Notes: generated by a model from the letters alone, not told the origin. DNA of 64,000 nt from Diatrype stigma (GCA_022225965.2 JAKJXP020000010.1:372001-436000); one strand, 5' to 3'; positions 47,403 through 59,615 are shown, counted from the stretch's first letter. Numbers and translations are program-made.

Positions 47403-50005
47403 ATTCCTTATCGTGAGATGCTATCCATAATATTCCCTAGATTGTTGGCTACGATTTTCGGTCTTCAGGGCCGGGATAGGGGTAGGGGCAGGGCTTGCTA
47501 TCGCCCAAGCTCTGGACTGCCTGACTGCCACAGGACCGAAATCTCACAACCCATGACTCGTTTGTTGATCGAGCATGGCAGGATGCTACGTTGTACGATG
47601 TCGGTAGCACCATGCTGCAAATTAAAGCTTGGCTCAATTCTTATTTTCCGCTTACAAGCGACTCTACTAGTGATACAGATGGCAGTAAATCCCGACAGCG
47701 GGACTCTCTTACCTCCAAGCTAGTGTCATATCGGCAAAGGGATCAAGTTCAAAGGCCAATCTTATGTTTGAGCGTCCTGCCAACATATGTCGGCTTTCCT
47801 GTAAGGGCTAGGTGGGCCGGAGGCTAGGAGCAGCTTAAGGCGTGACCGGAGTGCTGACTGGGTGACTACAGTTGCCGGTTCAAGTTACCGGGTGAGAATG
47901 CGCAAGACACTCTCGTTACTATGACTATGTCGAGCTTGAGGAAGCTTGTTAGACAGAGATGGCGTCCTGAAGGATCATCATGCGTATAGATGATAAATAG
48001 GCGTGTAATACCCGCAAGTGCAGGTACAAGTACATGGCCAAGTACAGGTACGGGTGCATTCGATTAGCGACCGGGATCGTCTGAAGTTAAAACGATGATG
48101 GCATTCAATCAAAAGGCTCAAGTCCGCGATCGAAAGCTTGGATCTCGGCCCGCCAAGCATCCCGCCAAGCAGCCGCGCCACCCCGGCCGGGGCGTTGAAC
48201 AACCAACCCCTACCCAGACGGCCGCCTGTCAGTCCGAAAACGGTAGGTCCGCGACGATCGAACTGCGGCACAGTGACGTCTGTGGGAGTCTAGGGCGTTA
48301 TCACATAAGGCTCAGCTTCAGCCTTACCAGATTCAGTGCTGAGAATTCGCCGGGGGCGAGTATATACTAATCTGATAGAGGAAGGACATAGTTACAACTT
48401 ACCCGCGTGCCGCATCAAGTTATCAACTTTTCCCCTTTCTTGCCCGCACTCTCAACCCCTGCTCCCCTTTCATTTTCTAGGCCTGCAAATAAGCGCGGCA
48501 ATTGGGGAGAGATTCTGTATCGACTTCGCAGTGATCGTCGCTTTTGTTGTTCGGCACCCTCCGGATCGTCCAGATTCCTGCTTCTGGATCTATCATCCAT
48601 GCAACTGTCCAGAAGCTCGCCATCTACAATCAATGAACCCTTGCTTTTAAGCTTCATTGTAGACTCACGATCAGCAAACCCGAGTTCGCGGCATCTTCGG
48701 ACCGTGGCTCGTGTGATCCGACTCCCTACTTGTACCTAGACAGGCCTGAGAACAGCAGCTTTCTTCTTCTTCTCGCCCGCCCTCCAAGAAGGTCTGGCCA
48801 TTCCAGTTCATGTGACCTAGAAACGGAGATGGAAATTTCTTCCATGCAAATCTTACGCCAAGAACAACAAAACCGACGGTGCCTGGCTTGATGATGACTG
48901 GATACACAAGTGTAGTTGATGTCTAATTAAGGCTAGCTATGCAGCGAAGGGGCATAGACCTGCCCATCCCTGTCAGGCACAAGGCAGCAGATCCACGCGA
49001 GAACAAGCATTTGCTCGCTTCGGGAAGTCTGATATGGCCCCCCTAAACCCGCCAGACTCTCGAGCCGAGAGCCCCTCCCCCGTTCCTAGAAAACCGGGTG
49101 GGCGCGCAGAAAGCCTGTCCCCAAACGCGCTATACCACAATCTGGAGGACCTTGTGTAGGAAACTGAACTACATACTTGTATAACAATATGATATATGAG
49201 GCTATTCTTAGTAATCGAACACTTCGGCATCGCTCCGACGGGTCTCCCCCATCCCCACCTCACGTGTTTATGTGCTTACTGTTCCCTGAGATATATAACT
49301 GATTCATTATAGGAGATCGGCGATAGGGCCAGACTATGGAGCCTAAGCCCCAGGCCAGCTGTTCAGCTTGGATATGGAATCATGTTTGTTCGGCTACTCT
49401 TTCTCCACGATATTGCTGCCTATCCAAGCACGATCTCTCTTGTTCCCCTACAGACTAGCTCCGCTAATATCCTGATAGCTAAGGCTGTGGTCCCATTTTC
49501 ATGGCTAGACTTATCAATATATCATATTATTATAAACAAGCTCTTACGATGTGGGACATAGCGCCACTGATATCCATCCGCCCGTCCCGGAACGTTACAT
49601 CCCTACGGCTGATTTCCGCATGATAGATTCTGGGTCATCTTTCTTGATTGTGTCTCTATGCAGACCCGTTTTCTTCCCGGAAGGGGAGATAGAGAACGTA
49701 AAAAATATAGGCGAGGGGACTCTTCGGTCTAGACTTGTCCGCGGCGGATCCTTCGATAGTGTACCGCCCGACATTATCTCATGCCAGGCGACGCCTAGGA
49801 TGTTTCGGAGCCCGCGAGATGCGATGGACGGCACCAGCCTCGTGATCGCCAGTGTGATGTGAATAGATAAGTAGCAGGCCGCAGCGCTCGTTGATCTGCC
49901 ACGGTCTTGGAAGGATCACGCAAGCATCATCCTCAGGATCACTCAAGCCTCCTATCCTCTGCCTTCCTTCCTCCGTCTGTTCCCCTTTTTTCGAACTCTA
50001 AAATT
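47403..50005. other. Intergenic region with orphan open frames
   Basis: No convincing gene. The frame at 49551-49862 begins with GTG; from its first ATG (about 49620) it encodes about 80 residues ending in a TGA, with ATPRMFRSPRDAMDG near the C-terminus. It resembles a stretch in the frame at 10407-10700. A (TTC)-rich stretch lies near 48760-48775. The right end is the promoter of the LysM gene. Confidence 0.45.
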
Positions 50006-51730
50006 ATGGGAAACTTGCGTGTCTCCGCCGTCGTCGGCGCTCTCGCCGCCGCCGCCTCCCTGCCCGCAGCTTTGGCGAGCGTCGCCAGGCCGCGGGCCCT
50101 CCAATACCGCAATGCCACCGTTGTGAATGGCGTCCACCACGTACTGGACGCTGATCCGGCGCTGCCGCATGACGCCGACACGACCCCGTACTGCTCGTGG
50201 TGGCTCGACAACTACGGCAGCGAGGTGTGCGAGGACGTCCCGGACTGGTGGGGCATCACCATGGAGGATTTCTTGAGATGGGTGAGTGAACCAGAATCAT
50301 ATATAACAACGATTATTCGAGGAAAAAAACTCCGAGAAGAAAAAGAAATGGAGGGAAATAAAGACAGATAGAGCCGCGGAATGTGCTGACAATTCGGTGC
50401 GCTATAACTAGAACCCTTCGATCAAGGATGACTGCTCCGGCTTCGAGTCCGGGAAGTCCTACTGTGTCGAGGCTGTGGGAGAGCCCAAGGTGACGACAAC
50501 CAGTACCACCGCCAAGCCCACTATCACGCCAGCGCCAACGACTACCTCGACGACGGCTGCTCCCACCACGACGGGTAACGGCATCACGACGTAAGTACTC
50601 CGTCTACACTCTACTACCCCCCCCCCCCCCCCCTCCCCCCTCCCTCTTCCCCCTGCTTCCATGTCGAAGCAGCCTCGAGGGTGCTTGCTTGCCTTTCATT
50701 CATTCATTTACCCCTCGCACACACAAAGACAGCTAGTTAACCTGACGGGAAACCGCCCCCCCTCTGCAGGCCCCAGCCCATCCAGCCCGGCATGGTGGAC
50801 AACTGCAACAAGTTCTACTTCGTGCAGGCGGGCGACGGCTGCGCGGCGATCGCCAGCCAGGAGGGGATCACGTTCGCGGACCTGCTGCAGTGGAACCCGC
50901 AGATCGGGTCGGACTGCTCGGGCCTGTGGGCATCGGTGAACGTGTGCGTGGGCGTGGTGGGGTACACGCCGACGGCGACGGCGACGACGGCCGCCCCCAC
51001 CACCACCACGAGCGGCAACGGGATCCCGACGCCGTCGCCGGCGCAGCCGGGCATGGTGGACGACTGCGACGGCTTCCACCTGGTCGCCAGCGGCGACGGC
51101 TGCGCGGCCATCACGCAGCAGTACGGCATCAGCATGGACCAGTTCTCGACGTGGAACCCGCAGGTGGGCAAGGACTGCGCCGGCCTGTGGCTGGGCTACT
51201 ACGTCTGCGTCAGCGTCGTCGGGGTCGAGCCCTCCAAGACCACGACGGCGGCCCCCACGACGCCGACGAACGGCATCGCCACGCCGACGCCGTCCGAGCC
51301 CGGCATGGTCGGCAACTGCGACGCCTTCCACAAGGTGGCGAGCGGGGACACGTGCGCGGCCATCACGCAGCAGTACGGCATCAGCCAGGACCAGCTGGCG
51401 CAGTGGAACGCGCAGGTGGGCAAGGACTGCTCCGGCCTGTGGCTGGACTACTACATCTGCGTCAGCGTGGTCGGGGTCGAGCCCTCGAAGACGACGGCGG
51501 CGCCGGCTCCCACCACGCCCACCAACGGGGTGGCGACGCCGACGCCGACGCAGGCCGGCATGGTCGGCAACTGCGACACCTTCCACTGGGTCGTCAGCGG
51601 CGACAACTGCGAGAGCATCGCCAAGCTCGCCGGCGTCTCCACCCAGACCTTCATCGACTGGAACCCGGCCGTCAAGAGCGACTGCTCTGGGCTCTGGCTC
51701 GACACGTACTGCTGCATCGGCCTGATCTAA
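50006..51730 (+). CDS. Secreted five-LysM protein, LysM effector type (471 aa)
   Basis: Three exons join in phase: 50006-50281, 50412-50590 and 50770-51730, with introns of 130 and 179 bp. The N-terminus (about 1-25) is a signal peptide. A divergent LysM module (about 61-125, ending WNPSIKDDCSGF) spans the first intron. Four more regular modules follow at about 164-216, 251-303, 335-387 and 420-471, each with SGD or AGD near the start, W-N near the middle and a DCSGLW-like end. Thr/Pro-rich linkers join them. There is no catalytic domain. Secreted LysM proteins bind chitin oligomers, mask hyphal chitin from hosts or protect walls from chitinases. It is on the opposite strand to, and 7.4 kb from, the chitinase, and such pairs are known near subgroup C chitinases. 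Self-protection against the chitinase is an inference. Confidence 0.93.
50617..50633. repeat. C17 homopolymer in LysM-gene intron 2
   Basis: Seventeen consecutive C within the 179-bp second intron, followed by further C-rich sequence. It does not alter the protein but may be variable or error-prone in assembly. Confidence 0.9.
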
Positions 51731-52444
51731 TGAGAAATAATATGTGTCGATGAGCAGAAGCACGCCGGTGAGATTTATGATTGCTAAGGGGAAGAAAAGG
51801 GGGTTGGCGATGAAACTAGTGTCAGAAGAACCTTCGGTTGTATATATTACTACGTAGTTGCACATTATCTTGCAGCTTCTTGAAAATACAATATTATTAC
51901 TGTCTTATCTCGGGTACACGACATACTGTATATTCCTATTGGCCCCCTGAAAGCTGCGTCAAGTACCACCGGCAGCCCCGGACATAGATGTATAAGCATG
52001 TGTTATCGCGAATGCTACGATGAACATATAGGCTTCTCACTTGTGGTGCAATATAGAGGATCATATTAACTACCACTGCTGGTATAGTCATAAATGAAGA
52101 TCATCCCCCTTTTTCTCGCTCTAGGTGCCAAGGTAGGCCTCATTATGCAAGGGAATAAATGCAATGCCTAATCACTAATTGATTACATTGGCGTGATCCC
52201 CAATGGTTCTCTCGCCCTTATCCTTGTCGAGTGGGTTCACGCCCGGTTGCCATGTTGACTTCTCTCGAAATACCTGCAATACATACAAACCACCCTCGCA
52301 TCGCAGCATTACCTTGGCCAAGCGGGAACAAATAAAACTGATAATTAAGGCTGAAGCAGCACTGATTAACCTTTCTTGAATCTAGTCACACTCTCTAGAA
52401 GCAGAGTTACTCGCTAGACGTGCCCAGTGAGTTCTCCTGCACCA
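51731..52444. other. Convergent intergenic region
   Basis: Between the 3' ends of the LysM gene and the minus-strand 540-residue gene. No feature is seen. Confidence 0.5.
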
Positions 52445-54067
52445 TCACGAATCCCAAGACAGAGCCGCCGCTTCAACCGAGCTGAGCGGTCTGGGTGTCA
52501 GCTTTCCATAATCGTCACACTCGAGAAGGGCCCACGCAGAGTTGTGGTAGCAAAAGGCACCGAGCACCCGGCCGTCCATGTCGACCTTGAAGATGTCATT
52601 CGCCATGCCCCATCCGTCATAGTTGCCCGGCTCACACCTCCAGTACCGGATCTGCCCGTTCATGGTTTCGTGAAACCACCCCATCGACCACAGGTCCTTC
52701 GCGGGGATGTCCCTGACTTCTGCGAGATGGTCGCCCTTGACGAGGACGAGAGACACGACTCCCGGCTTGCTGATGTCCGGACAGAATACCTGCTCGATCT
52801 TCGTTCCCGCCGAAGCTCGGAACCCCCGCAGTGCTTCCTCTCTTTTAACCCTATGCCACTCCTCGCAGAATCGGTTCAGCTGGGTCGGGCATACATCGGC
52901 GGTGACCCATTGCACGTACGAAGGCGTCAAGCGCCCGCCTACCCGGCTGTCTCTGATGCTTTGCTGCCACAGCCCCTCGGGGCCCTGCTTGAATTGTGTT
53001 TCGGATATGATATGAGGAACAGCAGCACACATGGCATCCATAACCTTCCGTTTGTACTGGGAAAGGAGGACGTCGATGAATGTTTCTCGTCCGGATACTA
53101 TGCCGGGTTGCTGACCATGCTTCTCCATATAATCTCGACATGCCCCGGTGACGTATTCCTGTGCAATTATATAACACTCCTCATCCCTTGTTGTTGGCCA
53201 GGTATACTCGTCCAGAAACATATATTTCCAGAATGATTTCTCACAGGCCTGCAGGACGGCAGCAAGGCGCACGTTTGTTGGCAAACCTGAAAAGTGATAC
53301 GCATCGAAATCGTGGCACCATGCCACCATTCTTTTCTCGATCTGCTCCACGATCTCCTCCAAGTCGTTCGATTCCGTCGAGGTGCCATGCTGTGGTATCT
53401 TCCTAATAGTTCCGTATAGTATCTCCTCAAGTTGTTCCCGTAGCCGGATATTGCAGTCCAAAACGCCCTTGGGTATCTCCGGGCTTTCAAAAGGTCCTTG
53501 TCTCATGGTATGTATCAATTCAGTTTCGATTTTCTGGCGCATGTTGTTGTAATGTTGCCGCCTTTTATCGATAGCTGCCCAGTTATCCTTCACAGCACGC
53601 AGAGTGCGCAGTTGTTCGAGCCGCTGCTCCTCTTCTGCGCTCAGCTGTGATACAGACGAGCTGGGCAGGCCCCCAGGCTGCATCCCTGGGAATTTTCGCC
53701 GCTGAATGACAGGCTTCCGACTTTCACCACCGCGGTTACGCTTCGGTTTATCGTCATCCGAATCGCTGTCGCTACTATCTCCAAATCCAGCACCGCCCTT
53801 TTTCTTGCGCTGGGCTTGCGCCGTTCTCGGCCAGATAGTTCTGCTTTGCGGAGGACCTGGAGGAGCCTCGGCGCTCTCCCGCCTGTCAGTCCTTCGAGTA
53901 ACCACGCCGGCTGCATTACGCAACTTAGATGGATCAGGAAGCTCTAGGAGTGCATCGTAGCGGCTTGTTGAGGAGATGGTGTCTGGTATCTCCGTATTGA
54001 TAATAGATTTGGTAACACAGTAACGTCGACCATTATGTTGAGTTGCAAATTCACCCTGGAGCTCCAT
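52445..54067 (-). CDS. Uncharacterised protein (540 aa)
   Basis: Single exon from the ATG at 54067. No family is recognised. The N-terminal 60 residues look structured (for example RYCVTKSIINTEIPDTI). A disordered region follows (about 60-140) with Pro, Ser/Asp-rich (DSSDSDSDDD) and basic Lys/Arg patches that could act as a nuclear signal. A helical, Gln/Glu/Arg-rich part covers about 143-260, and a folded C-terminal half includes WKYMFLDEYTW, PSYVQWVTADVCPTQLNRFC and WRCEPGNYDGWGMA. No signal peptide or membrane segment is seen. Good length, consistent composition and clean start and stop support a real gene. A nuclear or cytosolic role is possible, but no function is assigned. Confidence 0.75.
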   Translation of the reverse strand: MELQGEFATQHNGRRYCVTKSIINTEIPDTISSTSRYDALLELPDPSKLRNAAGVVTRRTDRRESAEAPPGPPQSRTIWPRTAQAQRKKKGGAGFGDSSDSDSDDDKPKRNRGGESRKPVIQRRKFPGMQPGGLPSSSVSQLSAEEEQRLEQLRTLRAVKDNWAAIDKRRQHYNNMRQKIETELIHTMRQGPFESPEIPKGVLDCNIRLREQLEEILYGTIRKIPQHGTSTESNDLEEIVEQIEKRMVAWCHDFDAYHFSGLPTNVRLAAVLQACEKSFWKYMFLDEYTWPTTRDEECYIIAQEYVTGACRDYMEKHGQQPGIVSGRETFIDVLLSQYKRKVMDAMCAAVPHIISETQFKQGPEGLWQQSIRDSRVGGRLTPSYVQWVTADVCPTQLNRFCEEWHRVKREEALRGFRASAGTKIEQVFCPDISKPGVVSLVLVKGDHLAEVRDIPAKDLWSMGWFHETMNGQIRYWRCEPGNYDGWGMANDIFKVDMDGRVLGAFCYHNSAWALLECDDYGKLTPRPLSSVEAAALSWDS

Positions 54068-54526
54068 GGCTATACTATGGTCTCAATCGACACTAGTCAA
54101 TAGACTATAGTCAAAATACAAACGTCTTAGATCAGGAAGCGGTCGTGGTGCTTCGTACTATATTTCTATCGTCACCTGTGTCGTAGTGTTGAGCTTGGGG
54201 GAAAGTAGAAGTACTTGAGCAACGTAATCAGGGGGTCTGCCGGTTCAAGCTATGGAGGGGTTACCTCACTTTGGTCAATAACCTTGCAATCTGCCTTACC
54301 CATGAGCCCACGGGTATGCAGGTGTGTCCAATGGTAAGTGATGGTGGCGGAGTGAGCTGCTGCGGATGCCAAGATATGTGATATGCACCCTCGCCATGGA
54401 TCGTTATAACTCGAATCAGATGACTCCGCAGATATGTACTCTCTTGATCTCGGTTTATGGGATGCTTGCCCGGTTTCTTCACCATGAAAACCACAAATTT
54501 AGACCAAAATAAAACCAAATCTACCA
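54068..54526. promoter_or_regulatory. Divergent promoter region
   Basis: The 459-bp gap lies between the start codons of the minus-strand 540-residue gene and the plus-strand DUF6594 gene. An out-of-frame ATG at 54484 upstream of the DUF6594 start would make an overlapping upstream open frame if transcribed. Confidence 0.45.
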
Positions 54527-55580
54527 ATGGCGCCAGTATCGACACCGGCAGAGTTTCCCAGATCCTCATCGATCACGGAGACGGAACTAAGTACTATCGC
54601 CGCCGATGAAACTGACATTGAGCCTACAGAGCAAGAGGTACAACGTAAGCCCTGGAAGTATGTTGGATATAAGAGATATGCCGAGTTCATATCCTCAGAC
54701 GATGATTTCTTCATATTGCGGCGCTTCGGTTCACTCAATGTTCGCGTCGCCCTGTTGCTGCAGGATCAGATATCCGTTCTTGAAGAGCAGCTGGATGAGC
54801 TAGACAGGCGGCACAGCCGGCGGGATGCAGTCGACGTGAACAACGGCAGCTTCCGCAACGAGCCGATAGAAGGGCGCGAAAGCCTCTTAGCTCAAATCGC
54901 AGAAAGTCTATCACGTTATAGTGAGGATTTCCCGATTCAACCAGGACCGGTTTTGGTTACCAGGGACCTGACAACATGCTTTAGATGAGCTGGTTCTGCA
55001 GCAGTCCAAGCTTAGGAAGTATCCCCAAGCGCCCAAGCGGGATGTGAAGAGCATCAACAACTGGCATTTCAACCACGACTACAGAGCCATCGACGGAGAT
55101 GAGCAAAAGTACCTAGAACACACGGACGACCTCATCTGCGTGGTTCAGAAAGATAAGACTCCACTGAGGAAAGCCATAGATAACTCGCTCCGCTTACGGA
55201 CCCTCCCGCTCTGGCGCTACAAGAAAGATACGCCCATGCCGGAATACGATGCCGCCCATCTAGTCTATTTCAAAGATGAGCGCATGGACAGGTTCGCATC
55301 GGTCCTCATTGTCTCGGTAGGAATGGTTATGCTCGTAACCCCCTTGTGGATATTGCAGTCAATGGCAGTCCTGGATATGAAGCTCGTGGTCATAACAGTG
55401 TTCGTTTCGGTATTTCTACTCGTGTCGTCATACTTCATGGCTGCGAAACCGTTCGAGGCATTAGGGGCGACAGCAGCGTAAGTCTCGAAAGACGAAACAT
55501 TCATACACATGGAACACCGCTGACTTAGTTCCAGATACGCTGCAGTACTTATGGTCTTCTTACAAGTCGGCTCTGGATGA
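54527..55580 (+). CDS. DUF6594-type membrane protein (310 aa)
   Basis: Three exons: 54527-54920, 54985-55477 and 55535-55580; introns of 64 and 57 bp have GTGAGG and GTAAGT donors, and phase is kept. The N-terminal third is polar, then YAEFISSDDDFFILRRFGSL and LNVRVALLLQDQISVLEEQL start a helical region ending in LDELDRRHSRRD. After a linker, three hydrophobic segments lie at the C-terminus: FASVLIVSVGMVMLVTPLWI, LVVITVFVSVFLLVSSYFMA and AYAAVLMVFLQVGSG. This is the layout of DUF6594 proteins, a large fungal family of unknown function with cytosolic helices and C-terminal membrane anchors. The family is assigned from the RRF-L-LLLQ-L--LE motif and topology. The last exon encodes only 15 residues, but it completes the third segment. 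Confidence 0.85.
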
Positions 55581-58500
55581 ACCGAGTTTCAAAAGAACGA
55601 AGCCATCGATGAATCAAAGGAAAGCATCCGTTGTATCTCCGAAACTTATCTCTTACTCGTCAAGGCCGGCACCAACTCATGCGTGGTTACTACAGAAGAC
55701 CTAGATCTCCGTACAAGGCCCAAGTCAACGAGGTATAAGGCCCATGGACGACCGCTCTGCGATTATTTGTGTAGTGTCGATATGAGGGAGTCTACCCAGC
55801 GTCGTGCTGATAGCTTAGTGAGATCGACTTATAACGAAACATGTACACTCTATACCGAACTTGAGTCAATGAAGAACGAAACATAAACATACGCATATAA
55901 AAGTCAGACAAGGAGCTGAAGGGTTTATACCAACCCCTTTATGCTAGTCTCATCATCCTAGACCCAGAGTCTCGTATTGACCGTCTGATTACACCAAGGC
56001 AAGCAAAGCGCAGGGAGCGACAAAACGCAAATCAGAACTGGAAGACAAGAGATTTCATTTCTAGTAACACACGACCCCCGCCGACCTGTTCAGCGCTTTC
56101 GTAGAGTGATATAGGTTGTGTCACGGATCTCCAGGTCGGGTGAAAAGGGTGTCTCGGACACCGGCCGTGGGGCGCAAGCGGGACGGACAGGCAGGGAGGG
56201 TGGAACATATTAACCCTACGTTTTGCTGCGTCTCAGCCGCCGGACGGGAAGCCGCATGGCGCTTTGGACACGAGCGGGTGCCGACCGAACGCCGACCCAA
56301 TCCTATTCAGGGTAAGGTGTGTAGGTGAGTTCATAACCAGATATCTAGGTATGTAATTGGTGTCAAGTTTGATACCAGTTCCCAGATCGAGCGAGCCGAG
56401 CCCTTCACCCCACCCCCTGCCCTGCCTCCCATCTACCTACCTAAGTACCTACCTTTCCTTCCCACCACGTGCGCCGTGACGATCATCACAGCAGCTGTTG
56501 GCGGGACGGGAGCAGAGCAGAACAGAGCATGCAGGCTGACTGACTGACTGACTGACTGGCCAAGTAGCCAACAACCAACCACCAAAGAACAGAAAATAGA
56601 TAAGTCTAGTCAGTGTCCGTAAATCAGCAGCTGGACTGAGAAGACGACGAGTGGGCCAGGTATTGTGTAGGTAGGTAGATTACAACTAGCCGCACCGCAT
56701 GTAAATAGTATATAGGTAACTATATACCTACGCAGAAGGTGTGTATGCACAACCGGAGCTGGGAAAACGAAAGCGCCTTTCGGTTCGGGCCCTGCATATG
56801 AGCATACCTAAGTACTTACTTACCTACCAATCCGCTTGTCTTAACTGAACTTACTACTTGCTACTACCTATGGAGTTAGGTATATATGCACGCACCTAAC
56901 TAGGTCCCGCCACGTCACACGACGAATGCGCTCGCTCGCTTGCTCGCTTGCTCGCTCGCTTTGCTCTCTCTCCAGTACGCAACGCAACGTACGCACTTAC
57001 CAGAAACAACACGCAGTTTACACGCACGTCACGCATGGGGGGAGGGGGGGGCGGGCACTTCAGGGTCCTGGTTCGCGCGTCGACAACGTAGCCAACCAGC
57101 CCAGCCCAGTCTAGCGGTAGGCATATATATATATATATATAGTTTGGTATCCCGTCCTATGATAATATAAATAGCGACGGTGGTGGGAACTACCTCCCCT
57201 TGTGACCGTGGGTACCCAGGGCAATCAATACGTGGGCAGCGGATAGGAGAGGGGGGTCACATAAGCGTGCCTATGTAGCCAGCGCAGCGAAGCCGAAGAG
57301 AAGACGAAGAGCAGAAAAGCATGACCCAGCACCGGGGGGTAGTGGGGGGCGTGTAATCAGACAGACAGACAGACAGACGGGTACAGGAGCAGAGTTGCCC
57401 ACTCATCGTCCGTGAGTCTGTATAGTTAAAGTGAGCACTTACCTACGGAACACCTCCTTTGAGAGATCTGCGGTAGGACGGTTGTAGGATATATAGTCTA
57501 AACAGGGAGTGGGAAGATACGCACGTACGTAAGCAAGTAGGTGCGAGATAGCAGCCTGTTGGAATCTCGTGGCACATCGGATACATATACATATACACAA
57601 CTAGCGAGATCGTCAAGTGCTATAGATGGACAGTCAGTCAGTCAGTCAGCCGTGCGTCGATGATAACTAGCCCATTATAAGCAAGACAAGGGGGGACGAC
57701 GGGACGGGAATGGGCAAGTGAACGGGTGTCCGCTATATGAAGCATACATAGACAATATAGCCCGTCCATCTTGCCCCTTTTCGACGACCCTTGCATCTGG
57801 CACACATTAGACCAAGAAGTAGTCTCGGAATACATACCGACAAGCTCGAGTTGGCAATACCCATCTCGAGACAGAAACTCAGGAGCAACAAGCCAGATAT
57901 AGGATTTTCATCACACGCAGACAATGTCACCAAACTATAGGACATCGAATTTTCGTGGAGAAAGTTAGGATGGTATTTTCATTGGCATCCGCCATAATAC
58001 AGGAAAACAAAAAATGGTGTGCATGAACAACAAATATCAAGCCCTTTATTTGCAGCCCACCAGAACCTAGGGCGACCAACGCCCCCCCGTTGCCACCGTG
58101 CTATTGATACGCACGGATAATAAAAAATAAAACAAGACAATCCGCATTGCCGACCCAGTTCCTTTGCTTTGTGCTGAGATTCGCTTTAAACCCCCACACC
58201 CTGGATATAACCCCCATGTAGTAGACCAATCCCGAGTTTGTGAACACCGGCCCCCTTATCGGAAAACCCGCCCGCCTGCTCTTGACGAAACAAAGACCAA
58301 CCGGACCAACAAACCCCTAATCGTCGCAAAACGCTCATTCTATATGTTTGGTATTCTCTTTTTTTCAATGTCATGAAACCCGTGATGACTGTATCATTGC
58401 CGCTCCCAATGTGAGATCCCGAAGACTCCGCCGTGTAGTGGAACACTGATGCCATTATGAAATGCAAAAACCGCCGTTGCGAAAAACGCCATTCGAATGA

Positions 58501-58920
58501 AACCGAACATAGCCCCCCATCTTTCGAGGTCGGAACACCGGGTTTTGTGACTGGTATTTTCCATGCAAACCGAGCAAAAAACAAGAGGTATCGATAAGTT
58601 TCATGCTGCGCGTGCCCATCGTAAAAGCTCCCAGAGAAGTTCGCCGATGAGAACAATAATACTATGTCGAATAAATATGTTGTTTTGTACAGGTTAGAAA
58701 ATGAAGTATAGGTCGAGTCAGCACTTGAGCTCCAGTGAGCCCTGTAGAGAAAAGTTTCACGTCGATGCCCGTGATGCCAGCGCCGGTGCCCGCCAAGATG
58801 GAACAGCTATTAAAGGTACAGCGAATGACTTCTGCAACGAGAGCGAAGCATTCCAGAAAGGAAAAGAGGTAAAGCAAACGGTTCGACGGTCTCAACATTC
58901 GCAGGAGCGAACGAGATCAT
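55581..58920. other. Gene-free region with microsatellites
   Basis: No convincing gene. It has several simple repeats: GACT run (about 56536-56558), TA run (57123-57141), AGAC run (57358-57378) and CAGT run (57631-57649), plus CTCG/CTTG repeats near 56930-56960. Short frames on both strands overlap. The right end is the 3' flank of the gene at 58921. Confidence 0.55.
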
Positions 58921-59615
58921 CTACCACCGGCCCCTCATAGGCTGCTGCATCCTGGCGGGCGAGATCGACGGTGGTGGGCTAGACATAGTCAGACCGTTGG
59001 CCGGGTTGATGATGGGAATGGCATTCCTGGTACGGGTGGCGGCGGGCTGATGGAGCTTCAAGGTAGCCTGCTGAGTGTGGTGGAAAGAGGGAGGAATGAA
59101 AGCAGGCGAGGTGGAGTTGAGAGCGAAAGAAGCAACTTGTTGTGGGTGTTGCGTTGGCGAAGCATTGGGAGAGTTGCTCGATAATGAGGATCGATCCGAA
59201 GAAGAGCTGCTTATCGACACGAGCTGATATGGAGAGTCAGTGCTACATTCCCAGACGGCATAGTTGCGGTGAGGAATCAACACTCAATTGAGAAGCAGCT
59301 GCGTGCACGGCTTCTTATGAGGGGCGATATGCTTGACAAACTTACATCGGTCTCTGTCAATAGCTTGGGACAGAACTCCATGTCATCTTCGAGATCGAAC
59401 GAGCGGCTAGCCTCAAACTGGGACCGGAAAGTTGATACTTGCGCCGTCTCATTCAGCTCCTTCATGCTCTTGACGCCGCGGAATTGCCGGTGGGAGTTCT
59501 GAGAGACGGATAGCCTCGGCGCTCTTCGATTCCGGCCGCCATGGTGGTTGTGAGACGCCGGCGGTGCGGGGGCCGTAGGCTGATGGTGGTGGCTGTAGTG
59601 GTAATATGAAGACAT
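58921..59615 (-). CDS. Small low-complexity protein, conserved-looking (190 aa)
   Basis: Two exons: 59615-59346 and 59223-58921, with a 122-bp intron (GTAAGT donor, TATCAG acceptor), kept in phase. The N-terminus is His/Pro/Tyr-rich (MSSYYHYSHHHQP). A block from about 31 to 90 looks conserved: RAPRLSVSQNSHRQFRGVKS, MKELNETAQVSTFRSQFEAS and RSFDLEDDMEFCPKLLTETD. A Ser-rich run (SSSSSDRSSLSSNSP) follows, then QPAATRTRNAIPIINPANG and a Pro/Ser tail ending RGRW. There is no signal peptide or membrane segment. It is probably largely disordered, with many potential phosphorylation sites. I do not recognise a named family. The clean splice and motif-like block support a real gene. Confidence 0.78.

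Noticed and set aside
50708..51865. 385-codon minus-strand frame opposite the LysM gene
   Set aside because: Antisense shadow of a repetitive GC-rich coding region; the plus-strand LysM modules explain it.
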